From Bacteriovoracaceae bacterium (GTDB lineage: Bacteria > Bdellovibrionota > Bacteriovoracia > Bacteriovoracales > Bacteriovoracaceae), in contig JAMPXB010000003.1 in assembly GCA_023701435.1 (NCBI GenBank), positions 62,001 to 126,000 of the forward strand: 64,000 nucleotides of DNA, read 5' to 3'. Below the pieces are notes generated by a model, which saw nothing but the letters and a program-made list of their open reading frames with translations, had not been told where the DNA came from and made no database searches. The translations under genes were made by a program, and so were the position numbers. This document shows positions 1-8,062 of the stretch, in pieces (position 1 is the first letter of the stretch; the number at the start of each line of letters is the position of its first letter).

Positions 1-25
1 GAAGTCAGCTCCGTAGGAGTATGTG

Positions 26-370
26 ATGGTAAAGAGGTTGTTTGTTCTTGCGTTTGCTTTTACCCTTGATTATGCTGCGGCAGATGTTAAGTCATCTAAG
101 GTAAATGCTTATTCTGTTATCTCACCTCCGAATGGTGTGAGTGCCTCAAAGGTAAATGCTTATTCTGTTGTCTCACCTCCGGACGGAGTAAGTGTCTCAA
201 AGGTAAATAGCTATGGAGTTGTCTCTCCCCCTGATGGGGTAGCAGTGTCCAAGGTCGTTGCTTATGCGGTCCTGAAACCTAAAGAGAAGGTTCAGCCAAG
301 TATTTTTATTTTCACTAAAACTTTTAGTCAGCTGTATCCAATGTTTGCTATAAAAAACTCATCACGCTAA
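26..370 (+). CDS. exported protein built of 17-residue tandem repeats
   Basis: Unknown function. A Shine-Dalgarno-like TAGGAG ends six bases before the ATG at 26; a GTG at 23 is also possible. The N-terminus (basic residues, then a hydrophobic stretch ending in YAAA) looks like a signal peptide. The body holds three full copies and one partial copy of a 17-residue unit of the type SKVNAYSVVSPPDGVSV, encoded by 51-bp repeats from about 95 to 280. The last unit diverges to SKVVAYAVLKP and is followed by a unique basic/aromatic tail. Similar SKVVAYAVL-type units occur, as far as I recall, in some phage-associated proteins, but nothing else here looks like phage. The gene is complete and stands alone at the left edge. 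Confidence 0.6.
   Translation: MVKRLFVLAFAFTLDYAAADVKSSKVNAYSVISPPNGVSASKVNAYSVVSPPDGVSVSKVNSYGVVSPPDGVAVSKVVAYAVLKPKEKVQPSIFIFTKTFSQLYPMFAIKNSSR
95..280 (+). repeat. in-frame 51-bp tandem repeats (3 full plus partial)
   Basis: Units begin at 95, 146 and 197, with a partial unit from 248. Each starts with a TCN-AAG-GT(A/C) motif encoding SKV and continues to PP(D/N)GV. Units 1 and 2 are the most alike at the DNA level, which suggests recent duplication; unit 3 has drifted. Confidence 0.85.
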
Positions 371-414
371 TTATTTCCCATGACCCTTATCATTGAACCG
401 ATTTGTACGCCGTA

Positions 415-1170
415 CTAAGTATTATTTCTTGTAACAGGCACGATCTGTAAACAAATATTGTAAACTTCCGTTTTCTCACCTTCCTCCAGAAGAGTGGCGA
501 CTTTACGTCTAAAATCCCGCGCCATTTCTTTGGCCCGTGGGAGATTGGCGGTATTGATGGGAAGGGTAATGGAAGTAATATCCCTTAACTCAAGAGAGTC
601 CACGTCCAATGACTCTAATGACTGCAAAATGACCTGTCGGTTGGCCTCACGAAGTGCTAATGATGGGACGTTATGGGTGGTTGTGAGGTCTTTATAAGTA
701 GGGGTGTGCTTACCATCACGTAATTCAATGAGTCCGAGGGATAGCATCTTCCTGAAAGAATCTTTTACAGTCATTTCACTTAAATTTAATCTCTCAGCAA
801 TCCAGGAAAACTCATCACGGTAATTAATAGTTTCCATCAGGTTTAAAATGGCAAAATGGTGCCATTCTGTGACCATTGAAAGTTCATCTTCCCGAAGTTG
901 ATGGGCACCACCTAGCTCTTTTCTGGTCTTCTGGGTGCTTTCAATAATTTGCCTTATGTTTTCAGAGTCTTCGTGATTAAGGGCAAGTGAATTGATGATT
1001 CGAGCTGAGACAGTTGGGCCAGGGATATATTTCTTGTTAAGGATATCACTTAAGCGTCCAGAAGAGATGCTTAAGTCTCTGGCAAAAGCCCGTACAGAAT
1101 AGTTATGATTGCGCTTTCTTCTTTCCTTTAATACATTTTGAAGCATTAATGGAAGATCAATATCATTCAT
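415..1170 (-). CDS. TIGR02147 family protein (putative transcriptional regulator)
   Basis: A 251-residue cytoplasmic protein. Residues about 20-55 form a helix-turn-helix-like segment (FARDLSISSGRLSDILNKK). The C-terminal half matches the TIGR02147 pattern: a winged-helix-like part (SEMTVKDSFRKMLSLGLIEL), then an ALREANRQVI helix and a terminal region ending in LQIVPVTR. TIGR02147 proteins are largely restricted to Fibrobacteres and Bdellovibrionota, often in many paralogues, and their function is unknown. The gene lies 9 bp downstream of the secreted-protein gene at 1180-1833 on the same strand, so the two are probably co-transcribed. Confidence 0.85.
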   Translation of the reverse strand: MNDIDLPLMLQNVLKERRKRNHNYSVRAFARDLSISSGRLSDILNKKYIPGPTVSARIINSLALNHEDSENIRQIIESTQKTRKELGGAHQLREDELSMVTEWHHFAILNLMETINYRDEFSWIAERLNLSEMTVKDSFRKMLSLGLIELRDGKHTPTYKDLTTTHNVPSLALREANRQVILQSLESLDVDSLELRDITSITLPINTANLPRAKEMARDFRRKVATLLEEGEKTEVYNICLQIVPVTRNNT

Positions 1171-1179
1171 ATAATTCTT

Positions 1180-1833
1180 TTATTCAAAGACGAGATAACA
1201 AACGTTCAGATACTCAATAGAAGTGTAGCTTGTAATCTCTCCAGAAATGATGAGGGCATTTAAATATCTTATTTTTTCAGAAGAATCAGGAATGCGGCTT
1301 AAAGAAACACTGTAGTAGTAGAGCAGCTCATGAACTATTCCTACTGCTTTTTGATGAGGCGAGAGCAGTTTCCAGACATCATTTGAGATAATGTATCTTT
1401 TATCTTTAGGGAAAATAGGACGTTTTTGTATAAACGTTTGATTTAGTTCGCACCCTTTTGGAATGAAACCAATTCCCATATCATTTACTGGAAATAATTC
1501 AATTCCATCCAGTAGGTTTATTTCAGCTTTAAATTTATTAAGTTTCTCTAAGAGAAACTTTTTGAGGGAGTGATTTGTATCAGGAAGTCTGCCAATAAAA
1601 TTCCGTGCAATAGCAATACTTTGATCTAAACAGGAAGAATCGTCATGGCAAGCTTGACCGATTTTGGGGAAAATTGGCTTTAGTCCATAACGATATTCAG
1701 CTTCATAGGCATCATAAAACTTATTATCGGCAGGGTTTTCACAAAGAATGGAATTTCCACCATTTCCTCTTTCTGACCAGGCCATCGCATTTAGGGTAAA
1801 GCCCAATAGGGTAAGCAAAATAAAAATTCTCAT
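1180..1833 (-). CDS. secreted hypothetical protein with HExxY motif
   Basis: A 217-residue protein with a clear signal peptide (MRIFILLTLLGFTLNAMA). The mature start SERGNGGNSILCENP resembles the GNGG...C opening of small secreted proteins common in Bdellovibrionota. Near residue 165 is VGIVHELLYYYSV, where the His-Glu pair recalls a zincin HExxH helix but the second His is Tyr; metal binding is therefore not supported. Several cysteines suggest disulfides in the envelope. It is the promoter-proximal gene of a likely two-gene unit with the TIGR02147 gene. Confidence 0.6.
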   Translation of the reverse strand: MRIFILLTLLGFTLNAMAWSERGNGGNSILCENPADNKFYDAYEAEYRYGLKPIFPKIGQACHDDSSCLDQSIAIARNFIGRLPDTNHSLKKFLLEKLNKFKAEINLLDGIELFPVNDMGIGFIPKGCELNQTFIQKRPIFPKDKRYIISNDVWKLLSPHQKAVGIVHELLYYYSVSLSRIPDSSEKIRYLNALIISGEITSYTSIEYLNVCYLVFE

Positions 1834-1958
1834 TAGATCCTCAATATTTTTATCTTATTGAAATACGTCATTAACAAGTCGTTTTCAAGATGTTTTGGGA
1901 TCAATAACGTATTGGAATAACTTTTTATCTGTTCCGTTTTTTCTTCGGAACGCCCGTG

Positions 1959-1975
1959 TTGGCACTAATCTCGCA
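1959..1975 (+). promoter_or_regulatory. candidate sigma-54 (-24/-12) promoter
   Basis: TTGGCACTAATCTCGCA matches the RpoN consensus YTGGCACGRNNNTTGCW at all but two defined positions and has the required GG-N10-GC spacing (GG at 1961-1962, GC at 1973-1974). The predicted start near 1986 gives a leader of about 100 nt to the ATG at 2086. A perfect 6-bp inverted repeat (GTTCCG at 1931-1936, CGGAAC at 1946-1951) lies just upstream. Confidence 0.45.
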
Positions 1976-2085
1976 GTATAGGAAGTTAACAGTCTTAAGA
2001 TTGTAAGAGATTCAAGCACATAAACACTTCTGAATTGTCTAAAGAAATGACGTTTGAGAAGGGTTTCATCATTAAGGGGATTTAA

Positions 2086-2463
2086 ATGAAACTAACAATG
2101 GTATTGCTCTTCGGTTTTTTGACCACTTTTGCCCACGCGAACATGTCCATTGATGGAGGGACCAAATTATATCTTTCTGAGATCGAGTGCCTGGAAAGCC
2201 TGCCGGAAAAAACGGAAATTGTTTGTAAAGATTTATCGGGCATGATGTTTTGTTCGACGCTATTTGATGTCCGTTTAAATAATGGCGGTATTAAAAGTGT
2301 GCAACTTTATACCACTGCGGACATTGCATGCGATTCAAAACTTTGGAGAAATTTGACCTTGGGTCTTACTGACAAGATAAACGCGGCAACTGCTAGATCA
2401 GAAGCTAAAATAGAACTTAGGTCCCTTATCTCACAGGTTAAAAAAATTAAGTCTTGTCACTAA
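2086..2463 (+). CDS. secreted hypothetical protein
   Basis: A 125-residue protein with a signal peptide (MKLTMVLLFGFLTTFAHA) and several cysteines spread through a small mature domain, suggesting a disulfide-stabilised envelope or secreted protein. No family recognised. The upstream region (1834-2085) contains a candidate sigma-54 promoter. The stop codon overlaps the end of the convergent SDR gene by 4 bp. Confidence 0.6.
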   Translation: MKLTMVLLFGFLTTFAHANMSIDGGTKLYLSEIECLESLPEKTEIVCKDLSGMMFCSTLFDVRLNNGGIKSVQLYTTADIACDSKLWRNLTLGLTDKINAATARSEAKIELRSLISQVKKIKSCH

Positions 2464-3176
2464 TGATGATGTGAGCGCGAAAATTCTGTTTTTGCCTTCT
2501 CAGGAAGTAACTTCATGGCCACCCCTTGAAGCTTAGTGAGTAAACTTTCTGAGAAGACCCGCTCTTTGCCGGCCATCAGGGCCTCAAATCCTAATTTTGC
2601 CACTTCTGGCATATCATTTTCAAATTTCGACTCATTCCCTGCTTCAGGCGTGAGAATCGTTACTTTCACGTCATGGTTTTTCATTTCATTTTTAATGGAC
2701 TCAGCAAAAGAATTGATAAAGGAAATGGAGGCATCATAAACGGCTTCGTAAGGTGAGGGCATGACTGAAGTGAAGAGAATTCTACCGGCTTCTCGATCCC
2801 TCATTTCTGGTAGAATTCTTTTTACCAGATGGATGGTGGAGACAATATTTAAATTAATAAGATTTATTTCTTCCCGTAAGTCTGTTTCCGTAAACTCACC
2901 GCCAGAACCAACACTGGCATTGATGGCAATGATATCAAGAGGTCTTCCAAACTTTTGAATTCTCGCATAGAGGTTTTCCACCCCTGCATAGCTTGCCAGT
3001 TTCGCTTTCATGGCCTCAACGACAATGCCCATTTCCTCCAGCTTTTGTTGGGTCGTAAAGATGTCGTCACTGCCAGAAACAATTAAAAGTTCGTATCCAT
3101 TAAGTCCGAACTGTTTGGCCAGTTCAAGACCGATAACAGTTGAAGCGCCAGTGATAACAGCAAAAGGTTGTTCCAT
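2460..3176 (-). CDS. SDR-fold protein lacking the catalytic lysine
   Basis: A 238-residue classical short-chain dehydrogenase/reductase by fold. It has the nucleotide-binding TGASTVIG (residues 9-16), an INAS motif near residue 86 in place of NNAG, and the serine-region strand RILFTSV (132-138). The catalytic YxxxK is Y147-D-A-S-I151: Tyr is kept but the Lys codon is ATT (2724-2726). That lysine positions NAD(P)H and lowers the Tyr pKa, so oxidoreductase activity is doubtful. The protein may bind nucleotide without catalysis. A good Shine-Dalgarno (AAGGAG) precedes the ATG. Divergent from the ClC gene. Confidence 0.75.
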   Translation of the reverse strand: MEQPFAVITGASTVIGLELAKQFGLNGYELLIVSGSDDIFTTQQKLEEMGIVVEAMKAKLASYAGVENLYARIQKFGRPLDIIAINASVGSGGEFTETDLREEINLINLNIVSTIHLVKRILPEMRDREAGRILFTSVMPSPYEAVYDASISFINSFAESIKNEMKNHDVKVTILTPEAGNESKFENDMPEVAKLGFEALMAGKERVFSESLLTKLQGVAMKLLPEKAKTEFSRSHHH

Positions 3177-3273
3177 TTATCTGCTCCTTACTTAATAACG
3201 AACCCATGAGATCAAATTATTTTTCAGAGATAAAGGCGCAGACACTCTGTGTGTGGTGTGCTAAGTTTTTTTG

Positions 3274-4563
3274 GTGAATTCACCTATTGTATCAAAGATC
3301 AGAGTATATTTAAAAGATAAGCATTATATTGATAATGTGCCCTTTATCAGTGTAGGGATTTTGGCCGGCACGGCTTGTTGCATCTATGCTCTTCTTTTTT
3401 CTCGGGTTGAGAAGTTAGGCGCTTTGTTGATGGAAGAAAATCTTCCTGTAGTACTTTTTCTTTCACCGTTATTGTTTGTCCTATCGCTTTTTATTGTTAA
3501 AAAAATTGCACCGGGCGCATCAGGAAGCGGCATTCCCCAGGTCATGGCCTGCATTGAAAAATCCCATTCACATCTTGCCAGTATTTTTTTGACGATGAGA
3601 GTATTGGCAGTAAAAGTCATTTCTTCCGTTTTGGTTATGTTTGCTGGTGGAGGAATCGGTAGAGAAGGACCCTCACTTCAGATCTCGGCTGCGATCGCTC
3701 ATAACGTAGGCCTTCTTTTTAATAGGGCCGGCATAGCGGTTAAAACCGATCAGCTTTATATCGCCGGAGCTGCCAGTGGGTTGGCAGCAGCTTTTAATAC
3801 TCCAATTGGTGGTATTGTTTATGCCATTGAGGAACTTTCTCATGAGCATATGAAAAAGTATAAGGATGTCCTTTTACTTGCCGTTGTTATTGCCGGTTTC
3901 ACTGCTCAGCTTTTAATCGGAAACTATCTCTATTTGGGATATCCCAAAGTCACAACGACACTGAGTTTTGGAATGCTTTTAACGGTTTCCATTGTCAGTG
4001 TGATGGCCGGTATTTTGGGGGCAATGTTCTCAAAAATTTTGACAAGACTTATCGCCTGGCGCATTTCAAAAACATTTAATCAACAGCTTATTATCGCTGG
4101 TGCAATTGGACTTGCCATGGTTGGCATTTACTATTTCTTCGGGGCCAGGGCCATATTTTCAGGAAATGAATCTATCAATTTTATTCTCTTTGTCGAAGAA
4201 GAAATTCCTTTTTCTGAAGTATTCTTTCGTTTTTCATCTCCTTTGTTAACTTCAATGACTGGTGTTGCTGGTGGTATTTTTGCTCCTTCATTATCAGCTG
4301 GTGCGGTTTTTGGCGGAATGATGGCGCAATTAACCGACCCTTCGCTGCGAACTATTCTCGGCCTCTCCGGAATGATCGGTTTTTTGACAGGAGTTACCAG
4401 AAGTCCAATCACGTCCTTTGTTTTGGTCTTTGAAATGACTGACCGCCATTCGGCCGTTTTAGGAATGATGTTTGCCGCATTTTTCTCTTCCCTTGGATCA
4501 AATATTCTTGGTGATAAATCATTTTACGAAACATCAGTGGATAATATTAAAGCAACACATTGA
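3274..4563 (+). CDS. ClC-family chloride channel/H+-Cl- antiporter
   Basis: A polytopic membrane protein of about 430 residues with the three ClC signature regions: GSGIP (about 84-88), GREGP (about 129-133) and GGIFAPSLSAGAVFGG near residue 335. The gating glutamate in GREGP is present, and so is the internal proton-pathway glutamate, within YAIEELS (residues about 186-187). On family knowledge this favours Cl-/H+ exchange over a passive channel. There is no C-terminal CBS pair. The start is uncertain: no ATG near the N-terminus, a TTG at 3271 and a GTG at 3274, no clear ribosome site. Possibly co-transcribed with the DUF4112 gene 30 bp downstream. Confidence 0.9.
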   Translation: MNSPIVSKIRVYLKDKHYIDNVPFISVGILAGTACCIYALLFSRVEKLGALLMEENLPVVLFLSPLLFVLSLFIVKKIAPGASGSGIPQVMACIEKSHSHLASIFLTMRVLAVKVISSVLVMFAGGGIGREGPSLQISAAIAHNVGLLFNRAGIAVKTDQLYIAGAASGLAAAFNTPIGGIVYAIEELSHEHMKKYKDVLLLAVVIAGFTAQLLIGNYLYLGYPKVTTTLSFGMLLTVSIVSVMAGILGAMFSKILTRLIAWRISKTFNQQLIIAGAIGLAMVGIYYFFGARAIFSGNESINFILFVEEEIPFSEVFFRFSSPLLTSMTGVAGGIFAPSLSAGAVFGGMMAQLTDPSLRTILGLSGMIGFLTGVTRSPITSFVLVFEMTDRHSAVLGMMFAAFFSSLGSNILGDKSFYETSVDNIKATH

Positions 4564-4593
4564 CCTCATGATAAATATGCATGAGGATTAGTT

Positions 4594-5067
4594 GTGAAAA
4601 AACAGAAGTTAAAAGAATTACAAAAACTTAGTTCTATTCTTGATTCAAAATTCGAAGCTCCTTTTGGATTTCGCTTCGGATTAGATGCTTTAATCGGTCT
4701 TATTCCTGTCATCGGGGATTGGATCGGTGCTGCGATGTCTATTTATATTATTTCACAAGCGGCTTCTATGGGAGTGGGAAATGCCACTTTAATTAGAATG
4801 GCGATCAATGTTGCTCTTGAAAATATCATCGATATGATTCCCGTCGTTGGTAATGTTTTTGATTTCTATTGGAAGGCCAATAACCGAAATATTGAACTCT
4901 TAGAAAACCATCTGCAAAATCCTCCACATGAAACAATTAAGTCACGAATGATTGTTGGAATCATTGCTGTTGCCATGCTTCTACTTTTGTTTGCGACTGG
5001 CTATGTGACATACATCATTATCGAAACCTTCGTGGACTGGGTCACTTCTATAAATGTACAATCTTAG
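4594..5067 (+). CDS. DUF4112 domain-containing membrane protein
   Basis: A 157-residue protein with a GTG start preceded by GAGGA. The segment with FRFGLDALIGLIPVIGD, a central MAINVALENIIDMIPVVG and FDFYWKANNRN is diagnostic of DUF4112, a small inner-membrane family of unknown function. The two PV(I/V)G glycine-rich hairpins are followed by a C-terminal transmembrane segment (IIAVAMLLLLFATGYVTY). It follows the ClC gene closely, so the two may share a transcript. Confidence 0.85.
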   Translation: MKKQKLKELQKLSSILDSKFEAPFGFRFGLDALIGLIPVIGDWIGAAMSIYIISQAASMGVGNATLIRMAINVALENIIDMIPVVGNVFDFYWKANNRNIELLENHLQNPPHETIKSRMIVGIIAVAMLLLLFATGYVTYIIIETFVDWVTSINVQS

Positions 5068-5115
5068 TGCTATCCGCATTGCAATGATGAAGGGCGTAGC
5101 TGAAAAATACTAAGA

Positions 5116-5949
5116 GTGACAAAAGTAATTTGCGCTCTTATTTTAGTTGCGTGTCTCATCTCTTGTGGGAAGGCCCCCAAGGACAAAACTGTTACCGCTT
5201 TTCAGGAAGAAGAAATTACGGATGGCGTTTATGCGGCTGTTTTAATTCCACTTAATGCAAAAGTTACCAATGAAGTTACTGGTGAAGTCAAAATCTCCAA
5301 ATATGGTGATGATTTCAGGGTAACTCTCAACCTGCGACATGCCCCCTCTGGTATGCATGAACAGCATCTTTATACTGGCACTGTTTGTCCCCAGTTTGAT
5401 GCAGATAAAAATATCGACGGCTATATTGATGCCGAAGAGGCAAGGGCAAGTCTCGGCTTGGTACTTGTTCCTTTCGATGGTGATTTAAGTTCCCAGGCGG
5501 GCGGTGGAGGTATTTATCCCAAGGGCAGTTATAAGTATTCTAACTCAACTTCTTATCAATTGATGCTGACTGATTTGGAACAACCTGACGATGTCATCAA
5601 TGACATGATGACTAAACTCAAAGGAGCTCGTTTTAGTGTGGAGAAGAAAGTGGTGGTCGTATATGGGCGAGGAACCAATCTGCCTAATTCGGTCTCCAAT
5701 TCCAATCTCCCTTTGGTCTGCGGGATTTTAACAAAAACTAATGAGAGTCCCCAGGAGGAAGAGGATTGGCGGCCGCCACCACCGCGACGACCGCGAGAGG
5801 ACAACTACCGATCGCCACCTCCTGAACCGGAACCTCCCCAGGAACCGCCAAGAACAGAACCAAGCGGTGGCAGTTGGTGGGATCACTGGACTCAAAGATG
5901 GCGAAGGTGGAGTGAAAGAGTAAGAGATTGGTGGTATAATGAAGGGTAG
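5116..5949 (+). CDS. lipoprotein with EF-hand-like loop and Trp/Arg-rich tail
   Basis: A 277-residue protein with a GTG start and type II signal peptide; the lipobox is LISC with Cys17. Near residues 97-108 DKNIDGYIDAEE fits a canonical 12-residue EF-hand loop (D1, N3, D5, G6, I8, D9, E12), suggesting calcium binding. After residue about 215 comes a Pro/Arg/Glu-rich low-complexity linker, then an unusual tail with seven Trp residues interleaved with Arg (for example WWDHWTQRWRRW). The tail could be an amphipathic membrane- or wall-contacting element. No family recognised for the core. Confidence 0.65.
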   Translation: MTKVICALILVACLISCGKAPKDKTVTAFQEEEITDGVYAAVLIPLNAKVTNEVTGEVKISKYGDDFRVTLNLRHAPSGMHEQHLYTGTVCPQFDADKNIDGYIDAEEARASLGLVLVPFDGDLSSQAGGGGIYPKGSYKYSNSTSYQLMLTDLEQPDDVINDMMTKLKGARFSVEKKVVVVYGRGTNLPNSVSNSNLPLVCGILTKTNESPQEEEDWRPPPPRRPREDNYRSPPPEPEPPQEPPRTEPSGGSWWDHWTQRWRRWSERVRDWWYNEG

Positions 5950-6008
5950 TAGAGCAGTTTAGCTTTCAAGTTGAGTAAGTTTGTTTCCGATAAATGCCTC
6001 GGAGACTT

Positions 6009-7262
6009 ATGAAACTTGCAACACTTCCCAAGCTCATTTTAATTCTTTTGCTCATTAATACAGTATCGGTCTGGGCCAATTGTCTTGAGGGACCCCGACA
6101 TCATATTTTTTTACTTCATGGTATAGGTGGGAATAAGACCACCTTTGGGTCATTGGAGGAAATTCTTAATAAGCAGCATCCCTGTCAGAAGGCCCGGACT
6201 TTTGAGTACCGAACTGGCAGCCAGCTCACGACTTATGACTTCGCTCAGGATTTCCATCAGTATGTGACTTCGCGCTCACCGGGTGAGATACGAAGCTTTG
6301 ATAAGATTTCACTTATCATGCATTCACAGGGAGGACTGGTAGGATCTCTGTGGCTGAAATTAATGAACCAGTTAAATAATCCGCTCCTAAAACAAGTCGA
6401 TTCCTTCATAACGCTTTCAACGCCTTTCTGGGGAGCAGACATTGCCAATATCGGAAAACGTTTTTTTTACACCCTTCCTCCAGGAGTAGAAAATCCCATT
6501 TCTCCTTTTGGTCGTAATGAGCTCAATGAAATGAGTTATGGCAGTTCTACTATTCAGGATCTGGCAAAAAGCCTGGATACGGTCTTTGGTCATGCTCCTC
6601 AAATCAGACCTCTTATCATTGGAGGAATGAAAAAATACTACAACTCACAACTAGGTGAGGATGATGTTGTTGTTCCCACTTATTCAATGCGGCCAGAGAG
6701 ATTCTATTTCAAGGACATTTTAGATTTTTTTGCAAAGCCCCGACTTATTACTGCCGAAGGATTTGAAAAAAATCCCGAGAAACCTTTTATTATTGTCCCT
6801 GCCGATCATATCAATCTCGGTCAATATGGGGTGGCCGACATCCCTAAAGGGTGTAGCAGAAATTTAGACTGCGGACATCCCGCCTTAAGGCCCATTCTCG
6901 ACCACCTGAAAGGCACAACAGTTGGCCCCACAAAGAATTATGGCCTCACCCGTTTCCGGGTGACTATGTTTGTTAATAATCCTCATACAGTTAGCTTTGA
7001 CCACAAGGATCTTACCATTATGGTGCATGGTCTTGATCGATTGACCAGAGTGCCTTTTATTGAACGGTTTAAACCTAGACTAGGTAATGCAAAACTCGAA
7101 CACGGGCTGGCCTTTTCTTTTGGCGGCGTCTCTGAAAGAAAAGGAATCAGCAAAATCCTGGTAACCCTGAAGTTTAAGAATAAAAGTATCAAAACCTATG
7201 AAGTTCCGGTGGAAGCAGGACTATCGAGCTTTATTGATGTGGATCTTGCCGCTCTTAACTAG
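6009..7262 (+). CDS. exported alpha/beta hydrolase (lipase-like)
   Basis: About 417 residues with a signal peptide ending near VSVWA. An oxyanion-type FLLHGIGG lies shortly after, and the nucleophile elbow SLIMHSQGGLVG (Gly at the first elbow position replaced by His) gives the Ser. PADHINLGQYG supplies a plausible catalytic His near residue 275. This resembles triacylglycerol lipase/acyltransferase-type hydrolases; the substrate cannot be read. An upstream ATG at 5994 exists, but GGAG at 6001-6004 favours the ATG at 6009. The stop overlaps the convergent histidine kinase gene by 4 bp. Confidence 0.8.
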   Translation: MKLATLPKLILILLLINTVSVWANCLEGPRHHIFLLHGIGGNKTTFGSLEEILNKQHPCQKARTFEYRTGSQLTTYDFAQDFHQYVTSRSPGEIRSFDKISLIMHSQGGLVGSLWLKLMNQLNNPLLKQVDSFITLSTPFWGADIANIGKRFFYTLPPGVENPISPFGRNELNEMSYGSSTIQDLAKSLDTVFGHAPQIRPLIIGGMKKYYNSQLGEDDVVVPTYSMRPERFYFKDILDFFAKPRLITAEGFEKNPEKPFIIVPADHINLGQYGVADIPKGCSRNLDCGHPALRPILDHLKGTTVGPTKNYGLTRFRVTMFVNNPHTVSFDHKDLTIMVHGLDRLTRVPFIERFKPRLGNAKLEHGLAFSFGGVSERKGISKILVTLKFKNKSIKTYEVPVEAGLSSFIDVDLAALN

Positions 7263-7963
7263 GTCAGGGGGATTTGCAAGACAAAGGAAGTGCCCTTACC
7301 GATTTCACTTTCAAGAAGGATTTTACCTTTATGGTGTTGAATGATTTCCTGACTGATATAAAGACCAAGCCCTAAACCTTCACTCTTACTGATATCTCCG
7401 CGCTCAAAACGCTCAAAGATCTTTTTTTGCATTTCCATCGGTATGCCAGGGCCATAGTCGCGAATTGTAATGAAGGCCAGATTATCTTCCACTGAAACTT
7501 CAACATCAATTTGAGATTCTTCCCCGTATCTGATGGCATTGTTTAAAAGATTGAGCATGACTTGCTCAATACGAAATTTATCCCATTTAACGAGAATCGG
7601 AGCATTGATTTTTTTTCTGATTTGCGAATAGGCCACCTTATCCAGGAAGTCATCCATAAATTCGTCGAGATTGAAGTATTCATAATTCATCGTGAATTTG
7701 CCGCTATTGATTCTTGAGATGTCGAGCATGTCATCGACAAGTCTGGAAAGTCTTAAAACATCCTGATGAGTTCGGTTGATAAGACTTTTAACTTTTACCG
7801 GCGATATAGCATCGGCCCCATGATGATCCATAAATCTTTTTACCATCTCAACCTGAAGCATGAGAGAGGTAAGCGGCGTCTTCAACTCATGTGAAGCGAC
7901 ACAGATGAATTCGTTTTTCAACGCCAGGGATTCATAAAGTTTTTTAATAGATGTGTAGTCCAT
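7259..7963 (-). CDS. soluble orphan sensor histidine kinase
   Basis: A 234-residue protein made almost entirely of a kinase core: HisKA with the phospho-acceptor box ASHELKTPLTSL, then HATPase_c with N box NLLNNAIRYG, G1 DYGPGIP and G2 GLGLGLYIS. There is no transmembrane segment and no room for a PAS or HAMP domain. No response regulator is adjacent. It could be a cytoplasmic phosphorelay partner or the remnant of a longer kinase. The 99 bp upstream show no obvious missing sensor domain, and the ATG has no clear Shine-Dalgarno. Confidence 0.85.
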   Translation of the reverse strand: MDYTSIKKLYESLALKNEFICVASHELKTPLTSLMLQVEMVKRFMDHHGADAISPVKVKSLINRTHQDVLRLSRLVDDMLDISRINSGKFTMNYEYFNLDEFMDDFLDKVAYSQIRKKINAPILVKWDKFRIEQVMLNLLNNAIRYGEESQIDVEVSVEDNLAFITIRDYGPGIPMEMQKKIFERFERGDISKSEGLGLGLYISQEIIQHHKGKILLESEIGKGTSFVLQIPLT

Positions 7964-8062
7964 AGGCGCGCAAACCTACTTGAAGTGATAAAGAAAAAAT
8001 AGTTAATTCATGAACAAAAACCCTTAATTTAGAATGACTTAAGCTAAAGAAAGCTTAAATAC

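Noticed and set aside
26..370. Prophage remnant around the repeat protein
   Set aside because: No integrase, structural gene or attachment-like repeat nearby; only the repeat unit resembles phage-associated proteins.
1310..1740. Zinc metallopeptidase call for the secreted protein at 1180-1833
   Set aside because: The HExxH pattern is HELLY; the second His is absent and no third ligand can be named.
8039..8058. Terminator after the PmtA-like gene
   Set aside because: The 7-bp stem TTAAGCT/AGCTTAA is AT-rich and has no T run after it on the minus strand; too weak to list.
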